Position numbers and translations under genes: made by a program. 64,000 nucleotides of DNA, taken from positions 2,170,001 to 2,234,000 of the forward strand of contig OU862922.1 of the NCBI GenBank assembly GCA_917880885.1. The letters run 5' to 3'. The notes beneath the pieces were generated by a model, which ran no database searches, was not told where the DNA came from, and saw only the letters and a list, made by a program, of their open reading frames with translations. How positions within the stretch are numbered: position 1 is the stretch's first letter; every line of letters begins with the position of its first letter. Below, piece by piece: positions 52,775 through 62,768 of the stretch. The stretch is from Limnephilus marmoratus (taxonomy: Eukaryota; Arthropoda; Insecta; Trichoptera; Limnephilidae).

Positions 52775-53005
52775 TGTATTTTAATACAATTGGCTGAAAT
52801 AGGATTCTCCATGAGACTACTCACCTTTTTTGCTAGCTATCTTGCAGACAGGAAGCAGTTTGTGTCTCATGGACTGTTTCAGTCTATTCTATTTTTTGTA
52901 CGATTAGGGGTACCCCAAGGTTCTAATTTAGGCCCACTCCTTTTTCCATCTTTATAAATGATATTTCAGAAGTAATTCTGCACGTTATAAATTATTTTCT
53001 TTATA
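52775..53005 (+). pseudogene. Reverse transcriptase fragment of a LINE
   Basis: The plus frame 52724-52957 encodes a palm-domain piece: LTFFASYLADRKQFV, then LGVPQGSNLGPLLF, the motif preceding the catalytic box. The frame breaks at 52955 and continues with NDISEVIL in another frame. The catalytic YADD box is not found. It is isolated, without 3' end or tail. Confidence 0.75.
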
Positions 53006-53728
53006 AATTTGGGTTTATAATAATTAAAACAGGTTTTTTTTTAAATATATATTAAACATTAAAATAGAAAATAACAATTATATCAAGTTATTACAACATC
53101 GCCATAACGTGTAAAAAAATAAAATAACTGGAATCATGAAATCTCATCAGCCTACTATGCTTTTCTTGTTTTATTACACTACACGTTTTTCTCGATTTAC
53201 TCGAAAGTAAGAAAATCAATTAGCGCTGGTTTTGGAACTCAACGATTCTAATGTAGGTATGATATTTAGCATAGCTTTGTGACTGTTGTAATCAACAAAA
53301 TGCATCCGTTTAACTTTGCAGCAATGCAAACAATAAACTGCAAACAATCCTTTCTGCCTCCCAGTTGTTCCTATATCAATGGTTTATCCAACATTTCAAA
53401 CTCATAAATATTCCATTGGGACAACTTCACTAGCCGGGTTTGAGTAGGAACGGCTGCACACAGCTCACAGCACACAGCTCACTGGCCAGGGATGGGTAGA
53501 CCGTTCACCGTGTTCTCTGTTCACTGGTTCACTGCTGCCATCCAATTATGTAAGCGTCTTGTAATTTTTACACATGCTGCCTGCTATGGATGGCGTTAAT
53601 TAAAACTTAAAGTCACAACCGTTTGCGTCCCCTTTCGTACCCACTACGCCAGTGGTGTGCCGTCCGTAAAAATATATAGGGTTAAAAATTATAAAACACA
53701 ATGCATGTAGGCATGCGTGTTTTTGAAG
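53006..53728. other. No recognisable gene
   Basis: Contains short local repeats of 'cagctcac' and 'gttcac' at 53456-53535. Otherwise featureless. Confidence 0.4.
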
Positions 53729-54240
53729 TGAAAACTTCTTTAGCAGCGTTGTGATTTGAAACTCGATGAAACCAAAAATAGCGTCACTAAAAACAAACAA
53801 ATACATCTATAAGATTTAGCCCGAAAGATAAAGAGATATTTATTTATTTATTTATGGTTCCAATACAATACGATAAATCCACGCAAGCCTCCTTTGGTCT
53901 AGTGTAATTAATATGAAGCACCTGACGAACCTTAGTGACCAGACATTCAATGAACCAAGGAACGAATCCTACGAAATCAAAATAAAATAAAAAAAATATT
54001 TTTGTAAAATCAATATACAATCTTCAAACTACTCCAAAATGAACAGGCAAAGGAAAACACAAATACTAATAAGATTTCCAAATGTATGGAAAAAGGTGCA
54101 CTGGAATTCGATGACAAAAATATGGAAAAAAAACCATCCTCCACATTGATAAAAAAAGTGCTTCGTAGTCTCCTCACTCTTGTCTATATCAGTTTTCTGA
54201 AGGTTTCACTTCTGCCGCGTATGAATTGCACGTTTTTATT
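53729..54240 (+). repeat. Family epsilon copy split by a ~300-bp insert
   Basis: 5' part 53729-53840 (GAAGTGAAAACTTCTTTAGC, 'gatttgaaactcgatgaaac') and 3' part about 54150-54230 ('gtgcttcgtagtctcctcac', 'aggtttcacttctgccgcg', 'aattgcac'). The insert begins with ATTTATTTATTTATTT and 'ggttccaatacaatacgat', the same junction as at 36742. Confidence 0.65.
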
Positions 54241-54589
54241 TTTTTGTATTTACATAGATTATATTATTTAATTCCTGAAACCATGTTTGCAAATTTTGGG
54301 CGGAATAAAATTAATATTATATTATACTTTATTAAAAGACAATAATTGTTATTTTAGATACATACAAGAAATAGGGTTTAGGAAATAGTTCGAGTGAAGA
54401 TCGGGTGGGATGTACCTTGCTGTTGTAGTGTATTTTACTACGGTTTTCAAAAAAAAAAGTTTTCTCAGTAAATTTAAACTCAAAGGTCTTTGATACAATT
54501 GATCATAGTAAATTACTGGAAACTCTTGAAACAATATTGGAATTACTGGAAACCTACGTAAATTTTATGAGAATTGAAAACCGAAAGTA

Positions 54590-54900
54590 TCGACCCGCCA
54601 CTGCATTTGTGCGCTCATATACACTTTTCAGCTGTTGAGCGTTCAGTGCTCGGCTTCCCGGACCGTTTCGCAGCGAGATATGATCTCGGGGCAGGTTGGT
54701 TTGTTTGTTTGAAAATGAAATTGGACGTGGTGCGAGCAAGTTTGTCGCCGTGTTCCGCTTTAGTTGGCCGGGAGCGGCGGCTGAACTTGTATTAATGAAT
54801 CCGTTGTACGTGGTGCGCAGTGCAAGGGCACAGCGCACAGCGCGCGGTGCTACGATGGAATTGTTCAATAACTTAATCCGGTCCTGACAGCTGGTCAAAG
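54590..54900. other. GC- and CpG-rich segment of unknown nature
   Basis: The local GC content is clearly above the surroundings, with many CpG steps ('ccgggagcggcggctg', 'gcgcacagcgcgcggtgc'). A 170-codon minus ORF (54554-55066) and short plus ORFs cross it but resemble nothing I know. It could be a promoter/first exon of a host gene or a GC-rich repeat; it lies next to the TIR element at 54933. Confidence 0.35.
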
Positions 54901-54932
54901 GGTGGAATGAGGGACGCATTTCTAAAACAAAA

Positions 54933-55464
54933 ATCGCTGTTCCGGAAGAACAACGACACGCGTTAGCAAAAAAAAACGATTTGTAGTTTAATGAAATATT
55001 TATTAAAGAGTGTATGCGACGGAGAACAATGGCATAACAAATGTACGTAGAATACGTTCTTTTCATTCAATCACCAGAAGTTAGAATTTCATCCCCTGAT
55101 TTTGACCCCCAATTTCAACTGATAAGGGCAAATACGTCATTGTTCCTTCCATAAATTGTTCGCTCTTCCATAAGACTAACTGTTTGATTTAGTCACTAAG
55201 AACACTTACGTCACTGTTCCACACAATATAACACTCCTCTAGTCACTCGTCGACACAACTGAAGCTTGCGGCGTTGTTGCCCTGAAGAAAGATAACAAAC
55301 AGCTCATATTTCAATAACGTCGTAACTACCCTATGGCGGTCCGAATAGGAACTATAGTTATGTCGTTGTTCCTCAGTGTGCCCAATGTTTTTTGAGACCA
55401 TTTATGGACTTAACCTATTTTACCAATTCTTGCAGTTGCGTCGTTGTTCTTCCGGAACGGCGAT
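54933..55464. mobile_element. TIR element (MITE) with GTCGTTGTTC-type subterminal repeats
   Basis: 54933-54959 and 55438-55464 are inverted copies over 27 bp with two mismatches (ATCGCYGTTCCGGAAGAACA then ACGACRC). Inside, variants of 'cgtcattgttcc', 'cgtcactgttcc' and 'tgtcgttgttcc' recur at least five times. Length is 532 bp, with no transposase. Target duplication is not visible, so superfamily is open. Confidence 0.75.
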
Positions 55465-55634
55465 ATGTGCTAAGATATTTTATCTATAGCTCGGTTGGTT
55501 GATTGATTGGCAAGCAGTATGAATTAAGGTAAAGATTGAGTTTGAAAAAGTCAGAGAGTACAGACTTCCAGTTTTTCAGAAAACAATTTTATTGACTATA
55601 TATATTTATGTATATTTTTTATGTGAATACCTCA

Positions 55635-55915
55635 CAGAACTCCCAACTACTCCCTGCTAACCGGAGCTAGTGAGACTATGACATCCCATTTTGGGGTATG
55701 AGTGAGGTTGAAGGTAGTGGGGAGGCGAAGGAGATGTGAGAGAGGAAGTTGTAGCTATTCAGATCTATTCATCTAGCTATTCAGATATATTCACCAAAGA
55801 AGGCTTAAATCATTTCTAGCAACCTGTCAATGCTAAATTGCGGTCTTTCACCGGGGCGATACTGAGAGTATTTACCATTCTGAAACGTACCGCAAATATA
55901 CTTTACATTAGTTTA
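55635..55915 (-). mobile_element. SINE-B 3' part
   Basis: Inverted match to 42150-42400: 'gtgagactatgacatcccat', 'gaggttgaaggtagtgggga', then 'ggtctttcaccggggcgata', 'ctgagagtatttaccattct'. The head is missing. Confidence 0.65.
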
Positions 55916-56985
55916 CGTGATTAAATATGAAAGATCACAATTAAATTAAGGCGCCGCAACCGCGCTCAAAAAGGAGAGATATGTAATTGTGTAATTAATA
56001 ATATGTAATTACGAATGTTGGTGGACCGCGCTAATATTTAAAGCTTTAAAATCGATGCGAAAATTGTGAAAATGTTTAATAAAACACAACTCGTTTAAAA
56101 TAGAGCAAAAATCTCTTGGGGGCTGTCTAAAAAAGCATTGAAGGAAACATATATTAAAACACTGTGAATTTTTTCATTTTTTCGGAGCATAACACGCCCG
56201 GTTACGAACTCGCGACCTTCTTTATCACTTGACCACTGTGACTTTTATGAAAAAAGTTGGGGTCTTGACTGCAAACAAGAAATTTGAATATACGATGTTT
56301 AATTGAATGGCGTCATGGAATTTGAATGGAATTTCTGTTGGCAATTTTTCTAGGCCGGTGCAGACATTTAAAAAAACCAAACTAATATAAAGTATTGACG
56401 CCATATTGCTTTATTAAACTTGAAAATTTGCATTTGTGTCTTAGATGAAAAAAAAAACTTCCAATATAGTACGTAATTCTGCGAATAATCTTCTTATAAA
56501 TGTAACATCGATAGTAAATGAGAATAAAATAGCAACTATTATATAACTAATTTCCGGTATGCTTTACAAAATATAGTGTCCTCTTTTTTTAGCGTTTCTT
56601 TTTCAAGAGAGTAAGTGTGTTTTAGGTATCTGTTTGAACACAATTAGAAAGAGCCTAGGAATCCATATTTGTTCAGGACCCCAGGGGCGGTTTTTCACGA
56701 AAACATGTTATGCAAATTATTATCCTTTTATTGTTTTATAAGTATGCATATTTCCTAGTGCAGTCCTGCCTCTTAGAGAGTATGCTACTACCGTAAGGAA
56801 AGTGTTACGGTTGTGGCAACCTTGTTATAATTTAACCCTTTGACCAAATCAATAAGAACAAGCGGAAACTATTTAAAATATTTATGCAGTATTCTAATTC
56901 CTAAGATGCAGGTATATTAAACACGAAATCGGTTACCCATAGAAACAACAAAATTACAACCACCGAAAGGGGTAAGCTGGTGAAT
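55916..56985. other. Non-coding, with a weak tRNA-like trace
   Basis: 56190-56250 on the minus strand has 'agtggtcaagtgat' and 'gcgagttcgtaaccgg', possibly a decayed SINE head. Nothing else is supported. Confidence 0.3.
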
Positions 56986-56987
56986 GC

Positions 56988-57090
56988 GTTACGAAAAATG
57001 GTGATTGTTACGAAAAGTGGTGATTGTTACGAAAAGTGATGATTGTTACAAAAAGTGTGATGCGAACGGTAATGGATGCGAACGGTGATC
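56988..57090 (+). repeat. ~22-bp minisatellite
   Basis: 'gttacgaaaagtggtgatt' repeats about four times at 56988-57060. It is followed by two diverged 'gatgcgaacggt' units. Confidence 0.8.
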
Positions 57091-57153
57091 GATGGCGAGG
57101 CGAACGGTTGGGCCTTTACGCACGCTTGACTTGGGGAGTGATAAGGATAAGGA

Positions 57154-57285
57154 TGGTCACCCCAAGGTCGTGGGTCACCCCAAGGTCGTAGGTCACCCCA
57201 AGATCGTAGGTCACCCCAAGGTCGTAGGTCACCCCATAGTCATATTTCACCCCAATGTCATATGTCACCCCTAGGTCATAGGTCA
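57154..57285 (+). repeat. 18-bp minisatellite grown from the hairpin-tail repeat
   Basis: About seven units of GGTCACCCCAAGGTCGTA with increasing divergence to the right. GGTCACCCCAA is also a fixed block in the 5' half of the hairpin-tail family ('aggtcaccccaagtggttc'). The array continues directly into that family's next block ('ctacgtttggtaacat' at 57295). It therefore arose by local expansion inside a SINE-like copy. Confidence 0.8.
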
Positions 57286-57570
57286 GCCCGTTCTCTACGT
57301 TTGGTAACATAGCAGGAATACCTGGGTTCATGGGGCAAGGTTTGTCTTGTAGTTTTACTTCAGCCGTGTGGCTTAAAGCACACTCGTTTTTTTTACAGTA
57401 GCTTCACAAAAATATCCCTCAATATGTCTTCATTGGGGATGCTGAGTGGAGAATCTTTTTAGAAATAGGAAGGAGACGAAGTTCTGGGAAGGAAAAAGGT
57501 ATGAGTTATAAGTAGGAATCTGGGGTTCAATGTGTCCAGGAGAGACGGACGTATGAATCCATCGATGAGT
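57286..57570. mobile_element. Two hairpin-tail repeat pieces in opposite orientation
   Basis: 57286-57345 is plus-strand 5' half ('ctgggttcatggggcaaggt'). 57410-57570 is the 3' half on the minus strand ('ggggatgctgagtggagaat', 'aaggaaaaaggtatgag', 'gtgtccaggagagacgg'). This is an internal inversion or two separate insertions. Confidence 0.6.
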
Positions 57571-57574
57571 CGAG

Positions 57575-57680
57575 GTAATGGGTTCAATTCCTAGATGCGA
57601 CCGTATCTCTGACTTTTCTGTTTCAAATTTTTATTTGAGAGTCGCTAAATTGTCTTCGATGATTTGAGGTTTATATCATT
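57575..57680 (+). mobile_element. tRNA-headed SINE fragment (gamma-type body)
   Basis: Box B-like 'gggttcaattcc' (57579-57590), then 'tagatgcgaccgtatctctg', 'acttttctgtttcaaa' and 'ttgagagtcgctaaat', shared with 15700-16110 and 37245-37345. Confidence 0.6.
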
Positions 57681-57812
57681 AAGTTATTTCATACAATTTG
57701 AGGTTTTCATAATTCAGTTATTCCAAAAATATTTAAAAAATGTTTAATAAATTTTTGTCTTGCCAAATTTAACAAATTTATTCTCGCCAGTCCCCCAGGT
57801 GTTAACTATTAT

Positions 57813-58155
57813 CAGGAAAGCAGAGAGTTCGAGGAGGTATAAGCTATAAGCAGTACAAGAGGTGGTATAAGAAAAAGGTGGGTCCCCGCCCGTCCCATGT
57901 AGGTGGACGTGAACCGATGACATCTACCAGGAAAGCAGAGAGTTCGAGGAGGTATAAGCTATAAGCAGTACAAGAGGTGGTTAAGAAAAAGGTGGGTCCC
58001 CGCCCGTCCCATGTAGGTGGACGTGAACCGATGACATCTACCAGGAAAGCAGAGAGTTCGAGGAGGTATAAGCTATAAGCAGTACAAGAGGTGGTTAAGA
58101 AAAAGGTGGGTCCCCGCCCGTCCCATGTAGGTGGACGTGAACCGATGACATCTAC
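57813..58155 (+). repeat. 114-bp tandem repeat, three units
   Basis: Units start at 57813, 57928 and 58042, nearly identical. Each holds 'caggaaagcagagagttcga', 'ggaggtataagctataagca' and 'gggtccccgcccgtcccatg'. The 137-codon minus ORF over them is an artefact of repetition. Confidence 0.92.
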
Positions 58156-58342
58156 AGATGCAAACCAACTCCGTCTTGTATGGGAAAATGTCCATTTTAA
58201 TTGACAGACAATAATGGAAACTGAAATTAAATCCGCGCGGTAGGTGCCTCGATTCACTTCTTCACCGGAATGTGTTTATTATCTCCTGTGACTTTATTGG
58301 ACGGAATACAAAGTTGGAAGCGTTTGTTAAATTTATTTTATT

Positions 58343-58870
58343 GAAGTGAAAACTTCTTTAGCACCGTTTTTTTATTTTTTATTATTCATCTTTATTTGTT
58401 TTGAGTTACAATTTGTTTTATTCTATGCCTGTCTCACTAGGAGAACCTGTGTTGAGAGCAGGCGCTTAGCATGAGCAGTTTATAATAATAACACATACAA
58501 AGTACAAATAATAACACAATATTACAAGTAACAGTTAATCATCAACGTAAAATTGAAAAAATAAATACTTATAAGTTAGTTTTGATAAAATCCTTGATGT
58601 TGGATCTATTTTGGTTGGTAATCCAGGACTTGGTGTCAGATTTATATTTAAGATACATTGTGTTTTGTCTAATTGCCAGTGGAAGTAGTTTTGTTGCAAA
58701 GTATCTAAAATTTCTTTGGCCAAAGGTTGTTTTAGCAAAAGGGATAAGTAGGAGATTATGCCATTTGGTTCTAGTATCGCGGGATTATAAACTAGATGAA
58801 ACGGAAAGGATTGACACTAAAAAGAGACAAACACATACATCCATAGCCTGCGAGAGATTGAGGTAAAATG
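58343..58870 (+). repeat. Family epsilon copy interrupted by a LINE
   Basis: The epsilon start GAAGTGAAAACTTCTTTAGC (58343-58367) breaks off after 'gcaccgt' and resumes at about 58781 with 'gattataaactagatgaaac', 'agagacaaacacatacatcc', 'gcgagag'. The intervening ~413 bp is a LINE 3' end on the minus strand. Confidence 0.75.
58368..58780 (-). mobile_element. LINE 3' end nested in family epsilon
   Basis: The minus strand from 58780 reads a C-terminal RT tail in which FGQRNF is visible (about 58720), then a 3' UTR with 'cctgctctcaacacaggttc', 'tcctagtgagac', and an A/T-rich tail near 58368-58385. Same family as 945-1440 and 59275-60292. Confidence 0.7.
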
Positions 58871-59689
58871 AAACCTTATCTACGTACACTTACAGTACAT
58901 ACGAAGCGTCAAGCTGCGCGAATTGTTTGCCTTGATTATGAGCTCACTCTTCAAGGCTCCTGTTGGTTGATATGGAAAAATTTATTCTTAAATCTGATTC
59001 AGACAAAATTTGTGTAAAGCCCTGGGGACGCTGCGGACTTCAACTAGTTTGAATTAAATAAAAGTTCGGTAGAAACCGATTACCTAGTGCCTACCTCTGC
59101 TTAATTTTTGTTCAACATAAAATATTTTAAAAAAGAAAGATGAACATTACCTGTTATGAAAAACCTCTTATAATAATTAATCTATTAAAAATGAATCGCC
59201 GAAATGTATGTACGCGCATAACTTCCGAACGACTGCACCAAATTGGATAATTATTTTTTTGTGTGTTCGTTATTTATTTATTTAACTTCTCACCATACAT
59301 TCTTATTTTTTATTTTAACATACAAAAAAAATTAACCTCACTAGGACTAGGCCTGTGTTGAGGTTAACTTTTATAAATTTGAGTGATTTTACACACACAA
59401 CATACTAAAATACACTACATTTAAAACACTAAAATATTATAATAAAGTAAGAAATAAAAATATCATATTAGTGACCAGATGGGTAATTTAAGTATGAATT
59501 GTAACAATATAGACCATAAATAAATCTTTAATTACTATACCCACCAAGAAACAAAGCTAGTTCAAAACATTTAAGGTGACACTCCAATTTTGGCAAATGG
59601 AACTCAAATAAAATCTATTTATTTAAAAAAAAAGGTTATTATTCAAAAAACAAATATTATTAAAAAACAAATCTTATTATTTAAAAATT

Positions 59690-59821
59690 GAAATCTTATT
59701 TCTTCTAAACCGTTCTGTCAAAACCCTGAAGAAGTCAGCTTTGCTGACGAAACATGTCGGTTTTATAAACAATAAAAGTTGTAAAAACGAAGTAATCTAT
59801 TAATTTCAACGAAATCTTATT
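59690..59821 (+). mobile_element. 110-bp hammerhead-bearing insert with 11-bp target duplication
   Basis: GAAATCTTATT at 59690-59700 repeats exactly at 59811-59821. The 110 bp between them (59701-59810) carry the hammerhead-like motif and a short tail, with no A-tail, ORF, TIR or tRNA head. The LINE sequence on both sides is continuous without it. The tail resembles that of the fold-back repeat at 692-857. It looks like a fragment of a Penelope-like element or a ribozyme-bearing mini-element. Confidence 0.7.
59720..59764 (+). ncRNA. Hammerhead-ribozyme-like motif, copy 2
   Basis: Helix I AAAACC (59720-59725) pairs perfectly with GGTTTT (59759-59764). Core CTGAAGA at 59726-59732, one unpaired A, helix II GTCAGC (59734-59739) with GCTGAC (59743-59748) and loop TTT, GAAA at 59749-59752. 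Then the minimal helix III ACATGT and a GTC cleavage triplet ending at 59758. Position 7 of the core is A rather than T; this position is the most tolerant in hammerheads. Every helix of copy 1 (767-816) is kept with different bases. Confidence 0.65.
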
Positions 59822-60694
59822 ATTTAAAAAAGGACAAGGATAAAAAAATAGTATGCCAATCCTCTGTTAACACAAATATCTTAACATTCTTTTTAAATTT
59901 AGCTAATGAATTGGAAGATTTAATGTAGTCTGGCAGAATATTAAACATAATTGGAGCTTGGTATAAATAGTTTCTTTGGCCAAAAGATGTTTTGGTATGT
60001 ATTGCCATAAAGTTCATTGTTGAGCCAATTCTAGTGGTATGGATTTGTTGGGTTCTTTCTGCAGATTTAGTTTTGATAAAAAATGTACAAATTATTTTAG
60101 TAATGTTCAGCTGTTTTATACACATAACATTAGTTTCCTTGTAAAGTAGTTTAGATGGATAACGAAATTTTTTTTGTACATGACTTTAAGAATTAATTTG
60201 TGAGCAATATTTAGTGGTTCTACATTGGACTTTAGACAGGATCCCCAGAAAACTATATTGTAAGAAAGTCGAGATAAGTTAATAAGTTATAAGTTATTGT
60301 CAGGACAAGGTTTGCATAAAACTAGTGGTGAGCTCAGGCATTATGAAATTTGTATAAAAAAATTGCAATAAGTGGCACGCGAACTGTTTGAAAATTAAAT
60401 GTACCGGGAATGAATACGTGGAATGTGGGAGGGGGGAGGAGAACTCGGGTAGGGGGTTCGCGGTACGGGGAAAGGGGAAAGGGGGGGGAGTGGAGCGGGG
60501 AGAGGGAAGGTGGAGGAGGCGGAGTGGGAACGCGAGAGGGGAAGGGGATGCGGGAGAGGAAGGGGAGGCGGAAGGGGAACGGGATGAATGGGAAAGGACA
60601 CGCAGGGAGAAACAATTTATTTATTAAATGGCATAGCAACGCATGCCGGGTACCAGCTGGTATTAAATATTCTTCGTCAATATCAATATTATTG

Positions 60695-60739
60695 ACGGGA
60701 GTAGGAGGAATTCAAATTTTGAATTCCTCCTACTCCCGT
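60695..60739. repeat. Perfect 45-bp palindrome
   Basis: ACGGGAGTAGGAGGAATTCA plus AA (60695-60716) is followed by a single T and then its exact complement to 60739. It lies about 30 bp beyond the 5' end of the retroposon that ends at 60662. It could extrude as a cruciform; no function is evident. Confidence 0.9.
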
Positions 60740-61027
60740 TATTATGCCCTTTAAATTCCTGCCCCAAACATCGCGGTAAGTAATAATATTTCATAGACAT
60801 TCCTTTGGTATTACTTGTCTCACAAAAGGTTCGTTTAATTAACAGAACATGTCCAATAATAAGCAACACGAAGGGGCCGTTATTAAACTATCAATTTAGA
60901 GACCTCTGTTTTTGATATTGACGCCTTTTTATATGTCTTACGAGGCACATTAAGTTATTCGGCCGCAAACTGCGTTCACCCTCTCGATATCGATAAGATT
61001 TTTTCCAAAATACCTTTTTTAATTTAA

Positions 61028-61430
61028 TTTTTTTTACATTAACTCCATCCAATAATTTCCTTCTGGGGATCTTGTGTGGAGGGTATTTTTAGAAAAGGAA
61101 GGGAGGAAGTTCTAGGAAGGAAGAGGGTGTGCGAAGGTATTCGGAGATCAATGTATCCAGGAGTAACGGATGTATGTTCGATGACGATGTTTTGCTGGAG
61201 AGATGATATAGTTTCCCTTAACAAGTCTCTCCCGATTCGGTCTGCCACGCAGTTGGTGAGCAGACGAATCCACTGCCAAGAACCGGACACAGCTCACACC
61301 ATGAACCCTGGCACCCCAGCCAAGCCACCAAACGTAGCGAACCGCTTGGGGTGACCTGTGGGAGAGGTGTTGGTTATCCAATAAATGGTTCCCGGGGTGG
61401 CGGTAACCACACCGCCTCCTTGAAATATTT
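61028..61430 (-). mobile_element. Hairpin-tail SINE-like repeat
   Basis: T run at 61028-61033, then 'ttctggggatcttgtgtgga', 'gttctaggaaggaagagggt', 'aatgtatccaggagtaacgg', 'cccgattcggtctgccacgc', 'ccaaacgtagcgaaccgctt', 'ccaataaatggttcccgggg'. Near full length, reversed; the 3' hairpin itself is mostly lost. Confidence 0.75.
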
Positions 61431-61584
61431 TGTTCTGATTTTGTTTTATTATCTGGTGTTTGCTGGAAGGTTTCGCATCAATCTAAAATCGTACAAATTA
61501 TTAACAGAATCTAACAAATCTATTTTGAGACAGACGTGAGTGAATGTTTGTTTCTTGTAATAATTATGTTGAAACGAAATGTTA

Positions 61585-62001
61585 TGCTACGGACACACAA
61601 CGTCCCTTAGTTCTTAATTGTCCAAACGACCATTTTAGTTTTTTGTTCAATCTCCACTTTAAAATTAAAAATAAAGTATAAAAAATGATAGTTCATTACT
61701 TAACTAAGAATTATTTAAACTAATGAGGCCTTTACCTTTACAGAAATAGCTTTATCTCAAACACCTATCATAATGTTTAATTGAAATAATGAAAGAAAAC
61801 CTTCTCCTCCTGTAAAATTTTCTATTGGTTGTTTGGACAATTAATAACCAAGGCGACGACATGCTCATTAGTTGCATGCTCTCTCGCTACTAACGAGCAA
61901 ATAATGCTACCTAGTAGCTACGCCCAAATGAGCACGCTCATTGTTTCGCAGATGCAAGGGGTAATGAGCATGCTCATTTAAGAGCATGTGTGTCAGTACC
62001 A
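61585..62001. mobile_element. MITE with TTA target duplication (PIF/Harbinger-like)
   Basis: TIRs 61585-61599 (TGCTACGGACACACA) and 61987-62001 match at 13 of 15 positions. TTA lies at 61582-61584 and 62002-62004. A second, inner inverted pair lies at about 61608-61638 and 61826-61856 (AATTGTCCAAACRACCA). The right part holds many AATGAGCAYGCTCATT-like palindromes, one perfect at 61963-61978. The TTA duplication fits PIF/Harbinger; the transposase is absent. Confidence 0.75.
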
Positions 62002-62004
62002 TTA

Positions 62005-62768
62005 TTTCAAATAATTTTGGCGTATTTAAAAGTTTGAGGAGTACGCAGATTTTACAAAATTAATCTTTTTTACTTCGTCAATAACACAGTTTTTCTTCAA
62101 CGTTTAGCTGCAATGTAATTCGATTTAATTGTTAAATATTGATACCTGTCTTCATACACCAAACGCTGTATTGAAAGAAATTATAACGTTAAATTATATC
62201 TATGATACGTGAAATTTATCAATTTCTGGGCTACACCATGAAACTGATTTGATACCTCTATTTTTATTTCCAATTTAACCGTGGCTAGGCATTTACAGTC
62301 CAGCGGCTTTTTTAACACATCTGGCAATAGTTTCTGCTCGCGGTCCATTTTCTTATACGTTTTCCATCGGTCATCGTCGAAAACAACAAAAATAACTGCG
62401 GTATTTTTCTAAATAGAACTGTCAACTGTCACACTGACATCTGACAGCCACTGACAGTTTTTACGCCAAAATTAAATGACGGGACTGCCTGGAATGTTGA
62501 ATGGAAAATAGAGCGATTAAAATGTTATCATTTCTTACGATTATTTGGTAGTTTTGTTATCAAACAGAATTCCATCCGTAATACGTTTCAGAAAAGAGAA
62601 GAAATTATTTCGACGTGCTGTACGGAAAGTAGGTTATCTAAATTCTGATGCTGTTTATTTATTCGTGTTTTGTTTAAGTTATTTTTCATGATTTTGCCAC
62701 AAAATAACAGGAAAATTTAAGATTAATTATAGAATTAAGTTAACGAATTCACTCTAAAAATTATTTTT
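62005..62768. other. No recognisable gene
   Basis: Mixed composition. 62418-62462 has a few 'ctgacagt/ctgtca' repeats. Nothing else is supported. Confidence 0.4.

Larger units (their letters stand above)
59275..60292 (-). mobile_element. LINE 3' end inside the retroposon
   Basis: Flanked by GTTATT at 59269-59274 and 60293-60298, a likely target duplication. Minus ORF 59820-60125 (101 codons) has the C-terminal block TRIGSTMNFMAIHTKTSFGQ, RNYLYQAPIMFNILPDYI of the family also present at 945-1440. Its 3' UTR holds 'aacctcaacacaggcctagt' near 59345-59365. It is itself interrupted at 59700 by a 110-bp insert. Confidence 0.75.
59195..60662 (-). mobile_element. Retroposon with C-rich core, copy C, split by a LINE
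   Basis: On the minus strand the 5' end is at 60662 ('taccagctggtacccggcat') with a G-rich plus-strand core (60420-60600), 'ggcacgcgaactg' and 'taaaactagtggtgagctc'. The match to copy B stops at 60293 ('ccttgtcctgacaataac') and resumes at 59274 ('aacgaacacac', 'atccaatttggtgcagtcg', 'cggaagttatgcgc'). The insert between is a LINE flanked by GTTATT. Confidence 0.8.

Noticed and set aside
54554..55066. 170-codon minus ORF as a gene
   Set aside because: No recognisable domain; overlaps the CpG-rich island and the left end of a TIR element; not enough to call a gene.
57116..57331. Minus ORF with YDLGVT repeats
   Set aside because: Translation of the 18-bp minisatellite.
57844..58257. 137-codon minus ORF with repeated peptide
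   Set aside because: Lies across the 114-bp tandem repeat; the repetition and GC content keep it open.
60334..60754. ORFs rich in Pro/Leu or Gly/Arg
   Set aside because: Compositional ORFs in the C-rich core of the retroposon; the same region is non-coding at 36100-36600 and 44175-44635.
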